Program-made: the position numbers and the translations under genes
DNA from: Thermincola carboxydiphila
Lineage (GTDB): Bacteria > Bacillota > Thermincolia > Thermincolales > UBA2595
Length of the DNA: 64,000 nucleotides
Reading direction: 5' to 3'
Assembly: GCA_016841325.1 (NCBI GenBank)
Contig: JAENZJ010000016.1
Span: 26,119 to 90,118 of the forward strand
The notes under the pieces: generated by a model
Seen by the model: the letters and a program-made list of their open reading frames with translations, nothing else
Told to the model about the DNA's origin: nothing
Database searches by the model: none
Part shown: piece by piece, positions 1-8,816 of the stretch
How positions within the stretch are numbered: position 1 is the first letter of the stretch
How the letters are laid out: each line of letters begins with the position of its first letter

Positions 1-8
1 TTTTCCAT
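1..8 (-). CDS. Possible 5' end of the gene after aroK (truncated by window edge)
   Basis: Reading leftward after aroK, an ATG at position 8 opens a frame that leaves the window at once. An AAGGAG lies about 12 bases upstream of it, which is long for a ribosome binding site. A second ATG at 41 gives only nine codons before a stop. In related Firmicutes aroB often follows aroK, so aroB is a positional guess only; two codons cannot identify it. Confidence 0.2.
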
Positions 9-72
9 GGATTAGCCGGACTCCTTCATCTGTTCTGCCATGACTTGTATCACCTGTATCAACCCTGTTCCT

Positions 73-603
73 TCAGTTCACTTTGCCCTGCTCCTTCAGA
101 AAGGTTTCATATACCCTCCTGACCGCTTCAACCACATCGTCAAGTTCCCGGCGGGAGGTATCAATCCTGTAAGAAGCAAGGGAATAATAAGGCTCCCGCT
201 CGGCGAGCATCTTGATAATCTTCTGCAGGGGGTCTTCTGTTCGCAGCAACGGCCTGTTCTTCTTCCGCCTGGTCCTTTCATGAATAATCTCCGGCTTCGC
301 TTCCAGGCAGACCAGTAGTCCGTTTTCCTTCAGTAATTCCACATTTTCACGGTCCAGTACGGCCCCGCCGCCGGTGGCAATAACCAGGTTATCTTCACGG
401 GTTATTCTCCTGACAGCCGCCTTTTCCTCGGAACGGAAGCGAATCTCCCCGTGTTTGTCGAAAATATCACTGACACTCATCCCGGTTACCCGTTCTATTT
501 CCTGGTCGGTATCCACAAATTTCATTCCCAGCTTCCTGGCCAGTATCTTGCCAACAGTTGTTTTCCCTGTACCCATATAACCTATCAGAACCAGATTTGG
601 CAT
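73..603 (-). CDS. aroK: Shikimate kinase
   Basis: Cytosolic kinase that phosphorylates shikimate at the 3-hydroxyl with ATP, the fifth step of chorismate synthesis. The 176-residue product has the normal family length. Visible motifs are the Walker A GYMGTGKTT at residues 8-16, the Asp pair at 31 and 33, the substrate-binding Arg in RFRSEE near 57, the TGGGAV glycine triad near 78-80, and the RPLL lid motif around 117. It starts two bases after the aroC stop, so the two genes are almost certainly co-transcribed and translationally coupled. Nothing looks damaged. Confidence 0.96.
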   Translation of the reverse strand: MPNLVLIGYMGTGKTTVGKILARKLGMKFVDTDQEIERVTGMSVSDIFDKHGEIRFRSEEKAAVRRITREDNLVIATGGGAVLDRENVELLKENGLLVCLEAKPEIIHERTRRKKNRPLLRTEDPLQKIIKMLAEREPYYSLASYRIDTSRRELDDVVEAVRRVYETFLKEQGKVN

Positions 604-605
604 TA

Positions 606-1766
606 TTACACCTGCTTTACATATTCAACATAGGAATCATAGTTCCGTTTCATCTCGGCCAGGCTGTCTCCGCCAAATTTCTCGGCAACAGCCCTGGCAA
701 TTTCAAAGCCAACCACAGCTTCGCCCACCACTACCGCAGCAGGCACGGCACACACATCAGACCTCTCAATGGAAGCCTCATAGGTTTCCTTTGAATGCAT
801 ATCCACACTCCTGAGGGGTTTGTACAGGGTCGGGATAGGTTTCATCACAGCCCTTAACACCAGCGGCTCCCCGTTGGTAATCCCGCCCTCCAGGCCGCCG
901 GCCCGGTTGGTATTCCGATAGAAACCGCCAGAGGGGCTGTGGAATAACTCATCATGCACCTGGGAACCCCTGAGCCTGCCGGCCTGAAATCCGATCCCGA
1001 ACTCCACGCCCTTGATGGCCTGAATGCTCATCACTGCCTGGGCCAGCCTGCCGTCAAGCCTGCGGTCATACTGTACATGACTGCCCAGCCCCGGCGGCAG
1101 TCCGCTAACAATGATTTCAAAAATGCCGCCAAGGGAATCACCTTCTTCACGGCAGCGGTCAATTTCCTGTTTTATCCTGGCCTCAGCTTCGGGATCCGCA
1201 CACAACAGCTCCGAACGTGCTGCCCTCTGTGAAATTTCTCCGGCATCTCCGGGGATTTCAGTAATTTCTATGCTGCCAATGGCAGTTACATGACCAAATA
1301 TCCTGATACCAAACTGTTCCACCAGCGCCCGTCCTGCAGTCCCGGCAGCCACCCTGGCAGCCGTCTCCCTGGCGCTGGCACGTTCCAGGATATTCCTTAT
1401 ATCAGTATGCCCGTATTTCAGAGCGCCGCTCAGGTCGGCATGTCCCGGCCTGGGTTTGGTTACCACCCGCTCATCAGTCCTGGCATCAGCCCCGGGGGAC
1501 ATAACCTCTGACCAGTTAGCCCAGTCCCGGTTTTCGATAACCAAAGAAACGGGGCCCCCTGTAGTGAGGCCACCCCTGACTCCTGCAGTTATGCTGACAC
1601 TGTCTTTTTCTATTTTCATCCTGCCGCCCCTGCCGTATCCTCCCTGGCGTCTTGCCAACTGGATGTTTATGTATTCCTCGGTCAGGGGCACTCCGGCAGG
1701 AAGCCCTTCAACCAATGCTGTCAAAGCCTTTCCGTGGGATTCCCCGGCTGTCAGGTATCTTAACAA
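606..1766 (-). CDS. aroC: Chorismate synthase
   Basis: Makes chorismate from 5-enolpyruvylshikimate-3-phosphate using reduced FMN, the last shared step of aromatic biosynthesis. Signature motifs are GESHG near the N terminus, [18 protein letters not shown] and [10 protein letters not shown] prefer a TTG start at 1766, eight bases after AGGAG, because it gives the usual N terminus [12 protein letters not shown] (386 residues); a GTG at 1775 in the same frame would overlap that ribosome binding site. It follows the pilus operon but has its own promoter (see 1833-1861) and is coupled to aroK. Confidence 0.96.
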   Translation of the reverse strand: MLRYLTAGESHGKALTALVEGLPAGVPLTEEYINIQLARRQGGYGRGGRMKIEKDSVSITAGVRGGLTTGGPVSLVIENRDWANWSEVMSPGADARTDERVVTKPRPGHADLSGALKYGHTDIRNILERASARETAARVAAGTAGRALVEQFGIRIFGHVTAIGSIEITEIPGDAGEISQRAARSELLCADPEAEARIKQEIDRCREEGDSLGGIFEIIVSGLPPGLGSHVQYDRRLDGRLAQAVMSIQAIKGVEFGIGFQAGRLRGSQVHDELFHSPSGGFYRNTNRAGGLEGGITNGEPLVLRAVMKPIPTLYKPLRSVDMHSKETYEASIERSDVCAVPAAVVVGEAVVGFEIARAVAEKFGGDSLAEMKRNYDSYVEYVKQV

Positions 1767-1784
1767 ATCTACCACTCCTGTAAG

Positions 1785-1835
1785 ATCAAATAAAAATAGT
1801 AAATAACCACCTCTGTCCCGGTGTTATTTACTATT
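1785..1835 (-). terminator. Intrinsic terminator between pilus operon and aroC
   Basis: On the minus strand AATAGTAAATAAC (1835-1823) pairs perfectly with GTTATTTACTATT (1807-1795) across a 15-base loop and is followed by TTTATTTG. The 13-bp stem should stop transcripts coming from the pilus operon. The upstream arm overlaps the -10 element of the aro promoter, so transcripts starting there would lack most of the first arm and could not form the stem. Confidence 0.75.
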
Positions 1836-1861
1836 ATGATGCTATTTGAGCCTGATGTCAA
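1833..1861 (-). promoter_or_regulatory. Sigma-A-type promoter for aroC-aroK
   Basis: A consensus -35 TTGACA (1861-1856) is separated by exactly 17 bases from CATAAT (1838-1833). Initiation is expected near 1826, inside the first arm of the terminator hairpin. It lies in the gap after the last pilus gene (stop at 1904) and before aroC (start 1766). Confidence 0.75.
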
Positions 1862-1903
1862 TCTTAGGTTACCTGAAGCCAATCACATTGAATAGTCTCA
1901 GGT

Positions 1904-2377
1904 TTACTGGATGTCAACTGTGCCCAGGGAGTTGATTTCCAGGGTTATGGTCCTGTTACTGCCGCTTTTTTCCTTTAAAATTACGGTTCCTGTATCATTT
2001 GTATTACCGGACCTGTCAAAGACAATTTCTCCATGGCTGGCAGAATCTATAATGATATGCCGGTCCAACTGCTGCTCTTCCCCGGTCCAGACTGTCCCCC
2101 CGGCATTTTCTGCAAACAGCCGGTAATAAGCAGCATCAGCCGTGTTTTCAAACCGGACTCCATAAACAGTGCCGATAACACTTTGGGTAATAGACTTCTG
2201 TCTGGCCAGCCTTATATTTCCCGACAGTTTCTGGGCCTCGGTATCCAGGGCTGCCGAGTTTGCTGCTTTGGACAGTCCCAGGGGCAATACCAGGGCAGCA
2301 GCCAGACCGATAAGTACCAGCACCACGGCCAGTTCAACCAGGGTAAATCCTGACTCAGACCGGAACTCCCTTTGCAT
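1904..2377 (-). CDS. Type IV pilin-like minor pseudopilin (GspH/FimT type)
   Basis: A 157-residue protein with a class III signal peptide: a short basic leader, then the cleavage site SG^FTLVELAVVLVLIGLAA followed by a long hydrophobic helix. The remainder is short and soluble, as in GspH/FimT minor pilins, which prime or decorate the pilus. I chose the ATG at 2377, just after a GGGGGGTAGGGG purine run, over the ATG at 2407. It is the last gene of the pilus operon, 52 bases after pilO. The exact minor pilin class cannot be settled from sequence reading. Confidence 0.85.
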   Translation of the reverse strand: MQREFRSESGFTLVELAVVLVLIGLAAALVLPLGLSKAANSAALDTEAQKLSGNIRLARQKSITQSVIGTVYGVRFENTADAAYYRLFAENAGGTVWTGEEQQLDRHIIIDSASHGEIVFDRSGNTNDTGTVILKEKSGSNRTITLEINSLGTVDIQ

Positions 2378-2459
2378 AACCCCTACCCCCCTGTGTTTTA
2401 TCATCAATTAATATATATAAAGCCTAACATAAAACTGATATATGACTAATATATAACGT

Positions 2460-3089
2460 CTAATATTTAAAAGGTGTCTGCTTCCCAGCAGCGGCATCAG
2501 GGATATCACTGTCATGCTTAAAATTACCGGCGCCGTATGCAGCTGCATAGGAAGTAAATTCAACTATGCACTCAAGCCTGGACTGGTCCTTGATCTCATT
2601 AATGGTTATCACTCGGTTGTGGGTTATCCGGGTTAGATTTTCGGTTTCACTTACAAACTTGCTCACCTGTGCATAGGTGCCTGATACACTGACCTTGGCG
2701 CCAACTATTACCAGTCCGTTTTCAGGTTCTTTTTTGGTATCGGCATCACTTTCAGTAAATTCATATTTCATCAGGACAGCACCGCTTTTTTCAGCAGCCT
2801 GGTTCAGATAATAGAGAAGTTCTGCTGATTCCGCTGACACCGGCAGTTTTTTTCGATACTCCTGAAGCTGATCTTTGATTTTATCGAGATCTTCTTCTGA
2901 AGTATTGATGGTTTCTGCAGCCTTGTGCAGTTGTTTCAGATTTGCCGCAGCGTCAGCAAGGCGTACCTGGGCAGATTTGTAATCATCTAATCTTGGTAAT
3001 ACCAGATAAGATATAAACAGAGCACAAAAAATTACTGTTGCTGCCAGGGTAATCAGGTTTTTTTCCCTTCCTGTCAGGGCCTGTTTCAT
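2460..3089 (-). CDS. pilO: Type IV pilus inner-membrane assembly protein PilO
   Basis: 209 residues: a short cytoplasmic tail, one membrane helix (about residues 13-32), a coiled coil (about 35-85), and a ferredoxin-like periplasm-type domain. This is the PilO layout, which pairs with PilN to form the alignment complex between the motor and the fibre. Its ATG overlaps the pilN stop (TAATG), indicating translational coupling. The assignment rests on topology and position after pilM and pilN, since PilO sequences diverge widely. Confidence 0.85.
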   Translation of the reverse strand: MKQALTGREKNLITLAATVIFCALFISYLVLPRLDDYKSAQVRLADAAANLKQLHKAAETINTSEEDLDKIKDQLQEYRKKLPVSAESAELLYYLNQAAEKSGAVLMKYEFTESDADTKKEPENGLVIVGAKVSVSGTYAQVSKFVSETENLTRITHNRVITINEIKDQSRLECIVEFTSYAAAYGAGNFKHDSDIPDAAAGKQTPFKY

Positions 3090-3649
3090 TATTCATTCCC
3101 CCCTTTTTTGTCAGGGGTGACAGTAATTGAATATTCAATAGTATTTTGTTCATTGTTTTTGATACTGGAGCTGATAACCCCATCTTTAAAATAGACTGAG
3201 TCCTGTACATTTTTGCCAAACCGGGCTATATCCAGGTGTGACGGTGACTCACCCTTAAGGACAACCTCAAAAGGCTCATTCTTGATTTGCAGGTGAGTAA
3301 GATTTACCGCGGCGGGAATTATCTCCCCGACTTCTGCCAGGTACCTGGACATCTTCGGTCTCTCTGAATTGAGCAGCTTGATATTCTTTTCTGACTTGCT
3401 CTTTTCGGCGGCCAGGGCGCCCCTGGTTTTGAGTTGTTGGGAAACCTCCTGCAAACCTTCAATTTCTTTATTTATCCGGTCAACCTTGCCTAAGGTGTAT
3501 TTTTCCATGCCAAAGGCATACAGATAAGTTCCGATACAGCATACCACACTGATGAGGCAGAGAGCCACCAGGACTTTGCTGGGACCTTCGGAGGCAGGCT
3601 TGGACTTAATTGAAGTTGACGGGTCAAGTAAATTAATCCGGTTTTGCAT
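3089..3649 (-). CDS. pilN: Type IV pilus assembly protein PilN
   Basis: 186 residues. The N terminus MQNRINLLDP is the diagnostic PilN motif that inserts into the PilM groove (INLLP-like). A membrane helix follows at about residues 27-48, then a coiled coil and a small folded domain. It starts directly after the pilM stop and overlaps pilO by one base, so pilM-N-O is a tightly coupled unit. Confidence 0.92.
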   Translation of the reverse strand: MQNRINLLDPSTSIKSKPASEGPSKVLVALCLISVVCCIGTYLYAFGMEKYTLGKVDRINKEIEGLQEVSQQLKTRGALAAEKSKSEKNIKLLNSERPKMSRYLAEVGEIIPAAVNLTHLQIKNEPFEVVLKGESPSHLDIARFGKNVQDSVYFKDGVISSSIKNNEQNTIEYSITVTPDKKGGNE

Positions 3650-4741
3650 CTATTCCACCTCACTTAAGGCAAGGCCCACAACCTGGGTCAGGGCCGTACC
3701 GGCTTCCTGAATTTCTTTTTCCAGATACTGTACCTTTCCCGACAACTGCATATGCCGGACCGGATCAAACGCCGTTACCGGGAGGTCCAACTCATCAGTC
3801 ATATATGCATCCAGCCCCTTAAGCTGTGCGCTGCCCCCGGTAATGAATATCTTGGAAAACCGCTGTCCCCGGTGCTGGGCCAGGTAATAATCCAGGGAGC
3901 GTCCTATCTCCTTGACCAGTTCACCGATCACCGGAAGGAGAATCTCTGCTTTCTGGTACAGTAATACCGTAAGTCCGTGCTGGTCAGAATCACCGCTGAA
4001 ATCAATCAGTTTCTTGGTCCCTTCAGCCTCTTCCAGGGGCATATTGTAGTGGTTTACCAGGGCCATACTCAGCTTGTCCCCGCCAAACCCAAGGGTCCTG
4101 GTAAATGACAGCCTGTCATTTTCAAATACAGCAATATTAGAGGAGCTTTTCCCGATATTAACGATGACATAGCTTCCGTCAGCCGGCACAAGAGCAGGGT
4201 TCAGGGTCTTCAGAGCCCTCTGCAGAACCAGGGGCTCGACATCAACAACCACAGGCTCAAGCCCGGCACCGGCTGCAATCCTGGTCATTCTTTTGATGAT
4301 ATCATTCCTCACTGCCACTGTCAGGACTTCCTGCCTCCGGGAACTGCCATCAGAGGTAATGCCGCATTTAATAAAATCAATGGTGACATCCTTCCCCGGA
4401 ATAGGCAGTTGGGCCTCGGCCTCGATTCTGACGGCTTCGGCCAGTTCCCGGTCCGGCATGACAGGTACCGACAGGTTCCGCACAATTACATTCTCCCCGG
4501 AAACAGCAAGGGCCACCCGGTTTGTGCCCAGCTGAACCTTACCGACCAGTTTACTCAGTGTGGCAATGACCCCAGGCTCGTCAATCATCATACTTCCTTC
4601 CATCAAACCGGGCGGGGTCGGAACCACTCCATAACCGGTTATCTCATAACCTGACCCGGCCTTTTGGGCCTCAACAAGTTTCATCCGGTGTTCACCGATA
4701 TCCAGTCCGATACAGGAAACCGTTTTCGAAAAAAGTCCCAT
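3650..4741 (-). CDS. pilM: Type IV pilus actin-like ATPase PilM
   Basis: 363-residue cytoplasmic protein of the actin/FtsA fold. Nucleotide-binding motifs are visible: GLDIGEHRMKLVE (phosphate 1) near residues 12-24, VNIGKSSSNIAVF (phosphate 2) and the adenosine motif IFITGGSAQLKGL near the C terminus. PilM binds the N-terminal peptide of PilN and links the membrane ring to the cytoplasmic motor. It lies 41 bases downstream of the PilX-like gene in the same operon. Confidence 0.93.
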   Translation of the reverse strand: MGLFSKTVSCIGLDIGEHRMKLVEAQKAGSGYEITGYGVVPTPPGLMEGSMMIDEPGVIATLSKLVGKVQLGTNRVALAVSGENVIVRNLSVPVMPDRELAEAVRIEAEAQLPIPGKDVTIDFIKCGITSDGSSRRQEVLTVAVRNDIIKRMTRIAAGAGLEPVVVDVEPLVLQRALKTLNPALVPADGSYVIVNIGKSSSNIAVFENDRLSFTRTLGFGGDKLSMALVNHYNMPLEEAEGTKKLIDFSGDSDQHGLTVLLYQKAEILLPVIGELVKEIGRSLDYYLAQHRGQRFSKIFITGGSAQLKGLDAYMTDELDLPVTAFDPVRHMQLSGKVQYLEKEIQEAGTALTQVVGLALSEVE

Positions 4742-4782
4742 GCAATGTCCACTCCTTGTCTCTATGTCTCCGGCAGGGCAAA

Positions 4783-6285
4783 TTACAGTTCATCATAGTT
4801 GGCAATAATCTCTGTCCCAGTAAATTCGAACACTTTGTCAACAGGATTGTCGTCCCCGTCAATAAATTCGATTTGAAGTTCCCCACTGCCGCATTCCATA
4901 TTGTTACCAGAGATTACACTTCCCGTTGCCTTGGCTTCCCCCTGTACAATTACATTATTCAGGGCAATGACAAAGCCCTGTATTTCAGGTCCGTCAACTC
5001 CGGGCAGGTCAAACCCGCCGTGGTCACCGTAGAGTTTAAGATTATTTCCGGCAATTAATCCAACAGCCGCATAATCAGAACTGGGATAATCGTAGTCACC
5101 GCTAATGGTTATATCCCCGGTGGCCACTATCAGGGCATTCCCGCTAACCTCTCCTGTTAAAGTAAGGTCACCATCAACGAAGATCACGTCATTATCATTA
5201 ATCAGATGCCCATCCAGGGAAGTGTTCTTGTCAAAAGCCTTAGTAGCATGTTCCCTGATATAGTCCCAGTCTATTTCCGGCATGATAACCGGCGGTGCCC
5301 CTACATTCATCTCCACTCCGGAAAAATCACCGCTTTGACCTATGATCTTGATTTCATCTGTTGTGCTGACAGGCCCCGAGACTTCAATCCCTGCGTTATT
5401 GCCATTATTATTGAAATGTATGCTGGAATTTGAATGCATTGGCCCCTGAATCCTGATATCACCGGTTAATTGGAACATTCCGGTGCCGCTTCCCTGGCCA
5501 AGTACTGCATATTCAAAGGGACTATTACCTTGGTTGTTGGGTGGGTCTGTCTTTACCGTAACATTACAAGTGGCGGTAAAACCTCCATCCTCTGTGGTTA
5601 CGGTGATAACTGTCTCTCCAACCTCAACAGCCTCAATGACTGCTTTATTGTTACCTGATGCGGTCACCGTAGCAACATTAGGATCAGCGGTTTCCCAGGT
5701 AACATTTTTGTTATCGGCGTTCGAAGGTTCAACAATTGCTGTCAGAGTATCACTTTCACCCGGAGCAAGCTGCAGATTGGCCGGGCTCAATGATACACCT
5801 GTTACCGGGCGCCTGCCAGTTTCAGGCGGTGGTGGTGGATCGGTAGGATCTTCTGTCTCTTCTTCGTCGTCATCCGGGGGTGGTCCAGCAGGTACATACT
5901 TAAATATAACATCTATTGTCTTGGTTGCAGTTGTCCCATTAGGCATCTTAGCGAAACCAACAGCGCTTATCCTGTATTTGTTGCCCCCCTCATCGATTAC
6001 GTCATACCTGTATTCTCCGCCGGGGACATTGGTGATGGGGCTGCCTGACACTGCATTACCTGCATCTATGTCTTCCATAACCTTCTGTTTGGCAATGTCA
6101 ACAGCGCTTTCAGCCACATACAGTGCCGCCTTGCTTCCTTCCTGAGCCGAGGCTACCTGTGAGTCAGTACCGGTCACTGCAACCGCGGCTGAAGCCAGAA
6201 TCATCAGTACTACAAACACCAAAAGGGTGAACACCAGTGCCGACCCCTGCCGGCTGTTCTTTAACTCTTTGATTAACCCCCGCAT
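4783..6285 (-). CDS. PilX-like pilus protein with Ig-like (BIG2) domain and a long C-terminal beta-rich region
   Basis: 500 residues. The first 130 resemble PilX: a hydrophobic helix (about 15-38) with the pattern RQGSALVFTLLVFVVLM and an AESAVDIAKQKV segment. A proline/aspartate/glutamate linker (about 132-158) follows, then a bacterial Ig-like BIG2 domain (about 160-246, starting VTGVSLSPANLQLAPGES). The last 250 residues are Gly/Asn/Asp-rich with repeated short beta strands, as in proteins that form beta-helices. PilX is normally under 200 residues, so this is a much enlarged form. It may display an adhesive or scaffold module on the pilus or wall; that role is inferred. Confidence 0.8.
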   Translation of the reverse strand: MRGLIKELKNSRQGSALVFTLLVFVVLMILASAAVAVTGTDSQVASAQEGSKAALYVAESAVDIAKQKVMEDIDAGNAVSGSPITNVPGGEYRYDVIDEGGNKYRISAVGFAKMPNGTTATKTIDVIFKYVPAGPPPDDDEEETEDPTDPPPPPETGRRPVTGVSLSPANLQLAPGESDTLTAIVEPSNADNKNVTWETADPNVATVTASGNNKAVIEAVEVGETVITVTTEDGGFTATCNVTVKTDPPNNQGNSPFEYAVLGQGSGTGMFQLTGDIRIQGPMHSNSSIHFNNNGNNAGIEVSGPVSTTDEIKIIGQSGDFSGVEMNVGAPPVIMPEIDWDYIREHATKAFDKNTSLDGHLINDNDVIFVDGDLTLTGEVSGNALIVATGDITISGDYDYPSSDYAAVGLIAGNNLKLYGDHGGFDLPGVDGPEIQGFVIALNNVIVQGEAKATGSVISGNNMECGSGELQIEFIDGDDNPVDKVFEFTGTEIIANYDEL

Positions 6286-6325
6286 TTTAATCCCCCCTTA
6301 ATAATAGGTAACCGTTAATTATCAA

Positions 6326-6922
6326 TTACATATCTTCCTGCCATTCCTCCAGGTTATCGGTGCTGCGGACAACTACTGTAGTCTCCACCGTAAGTTTCCT
6401 GTTTCCCGGGTTGATGTCATTCCTGTTGTCAGGATCAATTTTGTTGATGCCTGTGTACTCACCGCTTATTTGTATTTTATAAACGGGCGGGTCTGAACTT
6501 TCCAGCACTATCCATGTCTCAGTAGTATCAATATTAATTAGATCCGGAGCTGTCACCGGTTCTCCGTTGAACTCCAGATAATGCCTGCCTCCGGATGACT
6601 CCATCAAGTTGAAGGAATTGTGAGGTCCGGAAGTATCATAATCGTATTTGTATCTAACAATTTCATCCGAAACATGATTAATAATAATGGTATTTGCCTT
6701 TGCCTGGCGCAGTTCCCTGCTCATTAACTGGAGCGCAGAATTAAGGTTCTGTCTGAGTTCCACCTGTGCCTGGGTAACCTGCCAGAAGTCATTGCCCTCT
6801 TTGAAAACAGGTGTAACGGCAACAACCAGGACACCAAAAATGACAAAGGCAATCAAGAGCTCGATCATGGTCAGGCCTGAGTTTTGTTTAATTAATTCCC
6901 TGCATTCAAACCTGAGTTTCAT
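6326..6922 (-). CDS. Minor type IV prepilin (PilW/GspJ-like)
   Basis: 198 residues with a charged leader and a class III cleavage site SG^LTMIELLIAFVIFGVLV, including the conserved Glu at +5. A signal of this kind is cut by the PilD peptidase encoded 1.4 kb upstream. The downstream part resembles GspJ/PilW minor pilins in size and in the Q-rich segment right after the helix. It sits between the PilV-like and PilX-like genes, the usual minor pilin order V-W-X. Confidence 0.85.
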   Translation of the reverse strand: MKLRFECRELIKQNSGLTMIELLIAFVIFGVLVVAVTPVFKEGNDFWQVTQAQVELRQNLNSALQLMSRELRQAKANTIIINHVSDEIVRYKYDYDTSGPHNSFNLMESSGGRHYLEFNGEPVTAPDLINIDTTETWIVLESSDPPVYKIQISGEYTGINKIDPDNRNDINPGNRKLTVETTVVVRSTDNLEEWQEDM

Positions 6923-6934
6923 TGAACCACACCC

Positions 6935-7372
6935 TTAATTTCTGTCAAATTGTCTGACTGTTACTAAGCTTGCTTCCTTGGTACCGTTTTGGGTCCAGGA
7001 TACTTTTATTTTCACGGTAACCAGTGTTGCCGGGTCCGGGGGCGGATCCGATGCGGGATTAAAGATAGCTTCAACCTCGTAATTGCCCTCATTTTTGGAA
7101 TAGGCATCACCCGAGGAGACACCTGAAATGTCACTATATCCCGGAAACCCAAAATCAGGGTCAGGACTGCTCAGATCACGGTATTTCCATATTTCCATGT
7201 ATTGTTCGGCAATGTTCATCGCCTTAACTTTATCGCGGTTAATGGCATTAACTGTTATTCCCGTTGATAAAAGGGTAAGGGCAGTCAGAATCCCGATTGA
7301 CAGCAGCAGGGTGGCGACTACCACTTCTACCAGTGTCAGGCCCTGTTGGTCTTGTCTGAAAAAGTCCTTCAT
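6935..7372 (-). CDS. Minor type IV prepilin (PilV/GspI-like)
   Basis: 145 residues with the leader MKDFFRQDQQ and cleavage site QG^LTLVEVVVATLLLSIGI. Glu5 is kept, and the ALTLLSTG segment after the helix is typical of PilV/GspI. GAAGGTGAATTATT precedes the ATG. It starts 20 bases after the prepilin peptidase gene and ends 12 bases before the PilW-like gene. Confidence 0.87.
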   Translation of the reverse strand: MKDFFRQDQQGLTLVEVVVATLLLSIGILTALTLLSTGITVNAINRDKVKAMNIAEQYMEIWKYRDLSSPDPDFGFPGYSDISGVSSGDAYSKNEGNYEVEAIFNPASDPPPDPATLVTVKIKVSWTQNGTKEASLVTVRQFDRN

Positions 7373-7392
7373 AATAATTCACCTTCACGTTC

Positions 7393-8139
7393 TCATCCCA
7401 GGATAACCCGGAAATACCATGAAATTATCTGTTCTGACCAAAAATAAACCGTAATTGTCGCTCCTGATAAAAACGGGCCAAAGGGAATAGCGGTTTTGCG
7501 TCCTTTTCCCATCACTGCCATCAGAAATATCCCGTAAACTGCTCCGGCGAGAAACGCCAGGAATATGGCCATCAGGACTCCCTCCCAGCCGAGGAATATA
7601 CCCATAACAGCAGCCAGTTTGACATCACCGAAGCCCATCTGGCCACGTGACAGCACAGCCACGGCGAAAAGCGACCCAAAACCTGCCAGCAGTCCTTTCA
7701 CCATAAAAACAATACCGGCTTCAGGACGAAACAGACCCACAACTAATCCGGCAGCAAGCCCGAATAAAACCAGTCTGTTGGGAATAATCCTAATATCTAT
7801 ATCGATAAATGCAACCACCAGCATTAGTGATGCCAGAATAATCACGGTCCAAAAATCAATGCTTAATCCGTATAAATAATATGATAAATAAAAAATTACA
7901 CCTGTTAATAATTCCACAATCGGGTAACGCCGGGAAACAGCCGCACTGCAGCTGAGGCAGCGACCTCTCTGAACAATGAAACTGACTACGGGAACAAGCT
8001 CAAACCATTTCAGCCTATGACCGCATGCCGGACAGGCCGAAGGAGGATTGACCACCGACATCTGACGGGGAATACGATAAATACATACATTAAGGAAACT
8101 GCCGCTTATCAAGCCATAGATAAACACTATTGCTGCCAT
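7393..8139 (-). CDS. pilD: Prepilin peptidase / N-methyltransferase
   Basis: Integral membrane aspartyl protease that removes class III leaders and methylates the new N-terminal Phe. It has GSFLNVCIYRIPR near the N terminus, the zinc-type cysteine pairs CPAC and CLSC about 30 residues apart (methyltransferase domain), then several membrane helices. The two catalytic Asp are in the DIDIRIIPN loop and in GFGDVKL. I chose the ATG at 8139 (248 residues) with GGAAGGA six bases upstream rather than the ATG at 8154. It serves the four prepilin genes in this operon. Confidence 0.95.
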   Translation of the reverse strand: MAAIVFIYGLISGSFLNVCIYRIPRQMSVVNPPSACPACGHRLKWFELVPVVSFIVQRGRCLSCSAAVSRRYPIVELLTGVIFYLSYYLYGLSIDFWTVIILASLMLVVAFIDIDIRIIPNRLVLFGLAAGLVVGLFRPEAGIVFMVKGLLAGFGSLFAVAVLSRGQMGFGDVKLAAVMGIFLGWEGVLMAIFLAFLAGAVYGIFLMAVMGKGRKTAIPFGPFLSGATITVYFWSEQIISWYFRVILG

Positions 8140-8204
8140 AAACAATCCTTCCATGAAAAGAGGGTAGGCGATGGCACCGCGGCAACGGTGCCATCGCAGG
8201 TGTA

Positions 8205-8585
8205 TTAGCTGGAACTTTTTGTGCCGCCTGTTATGTTCCCATTAGAATCAATATCATAATCAGAATAATCTTCCGGGGCATCAGGCCATTCCTTTATATA
8301 TGGACCACTCCATCCGGCATCACCTGTAGTACTTGTTGCTTCAAGATCATCTTTTGAAGGTACTACTCCGGTATCTGCCATGTATCTGTCCACCGCAGAC
8401 TGCAGCATCTGTATATTAGCCGCATTTGCTGCATCCCTGGCATCTTCCCCGAAGTTACCCACAATCCTCGGAATAACCAACGCAGCCAAAATACCCAGGA
8501 TGACAATAACCACCATAAGTTCAATCAGGGTAAAACCCTCTTCCCGGCGTGCCTGTTTCATAAACCTGTTCATTTTTATTATCAT
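8205..8585 (-). CDS. pilA: Major type IV pilin (PilA / GspG-like)
   Basis: 126-residue prepilin. The leader is followed by EG^FTLIELMVVIVILGILAA, with the +1 Phe and Glu5 needed for processing and assembly. The mature part is short with a Gly/Asp-rich end, like GspG or the small pilins of Gram-positive species. A very strong GGGGAGGTGA lies six bases before the ATG. The preceding 231-base gap contains a long hairpin (8691-8770), which may set its expression apart from the motor genes. Confidence 0.92.
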   Translation of the reverse strand: MIIKMNRFMKQARREEGFTLIELMVVIVILGILAALVIPRIVGNFGEDARDAANAANIQMLQSAVDRYMADTGVVPSKDDLEATSTTGDAGWSGPYIKEWPDAPEDYSDYDIDSNGNITGGTKSSS

Positions 8586-8690
8586 GTCATTTCACCTCCC
8601 CTCGTCCAAAAACGTTAATTTTTTTCAGGGTCTTATGCTTGGGACACTTTCTTTTTCCATTACGGTTGATATCGGAAAGTACCGCCTGGT

Positions 8691-8770
8691 ATGGTGAGCT
8701 GTTGTACAAGATTTTCATTGCAGTGTCGCCGTTATGAGTCTTGCTGAAAATCGGTACAACAGCTCACCAT
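8691..8770. repeat. Long inverted repeat between pilC and pilA
   Basis: Positions 8691-8717 and 8745-8770 are near-perfect reverse complements: 17 uninterrupted base pairs beginning ATGGTGAGCTGTTGTAC, then one mismatch/bulge, then about seven more pairs, around a loop of about 27 bases. No T run follows on either strand, so it is not a standard terminator. It could be an RNA stability or processing element before the pilA message, or the remnant of a small inverted-repeat element. Confidence 0.8.
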
Positions 8771-8816
8771 ATTTGACTACCGGTCATTTCCGGCAGCTTC
8801 CCGCAAATGCAAAAAC

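Noticed and set aside
5483..6145. A 220-codon open frame on the plus strand
   Set aside because: Antisense to the PilX-like gene. Its Ser/Gly/Pro repeats come from the reverse of the Asp/Glu/Pro linker and Ig-like domain.
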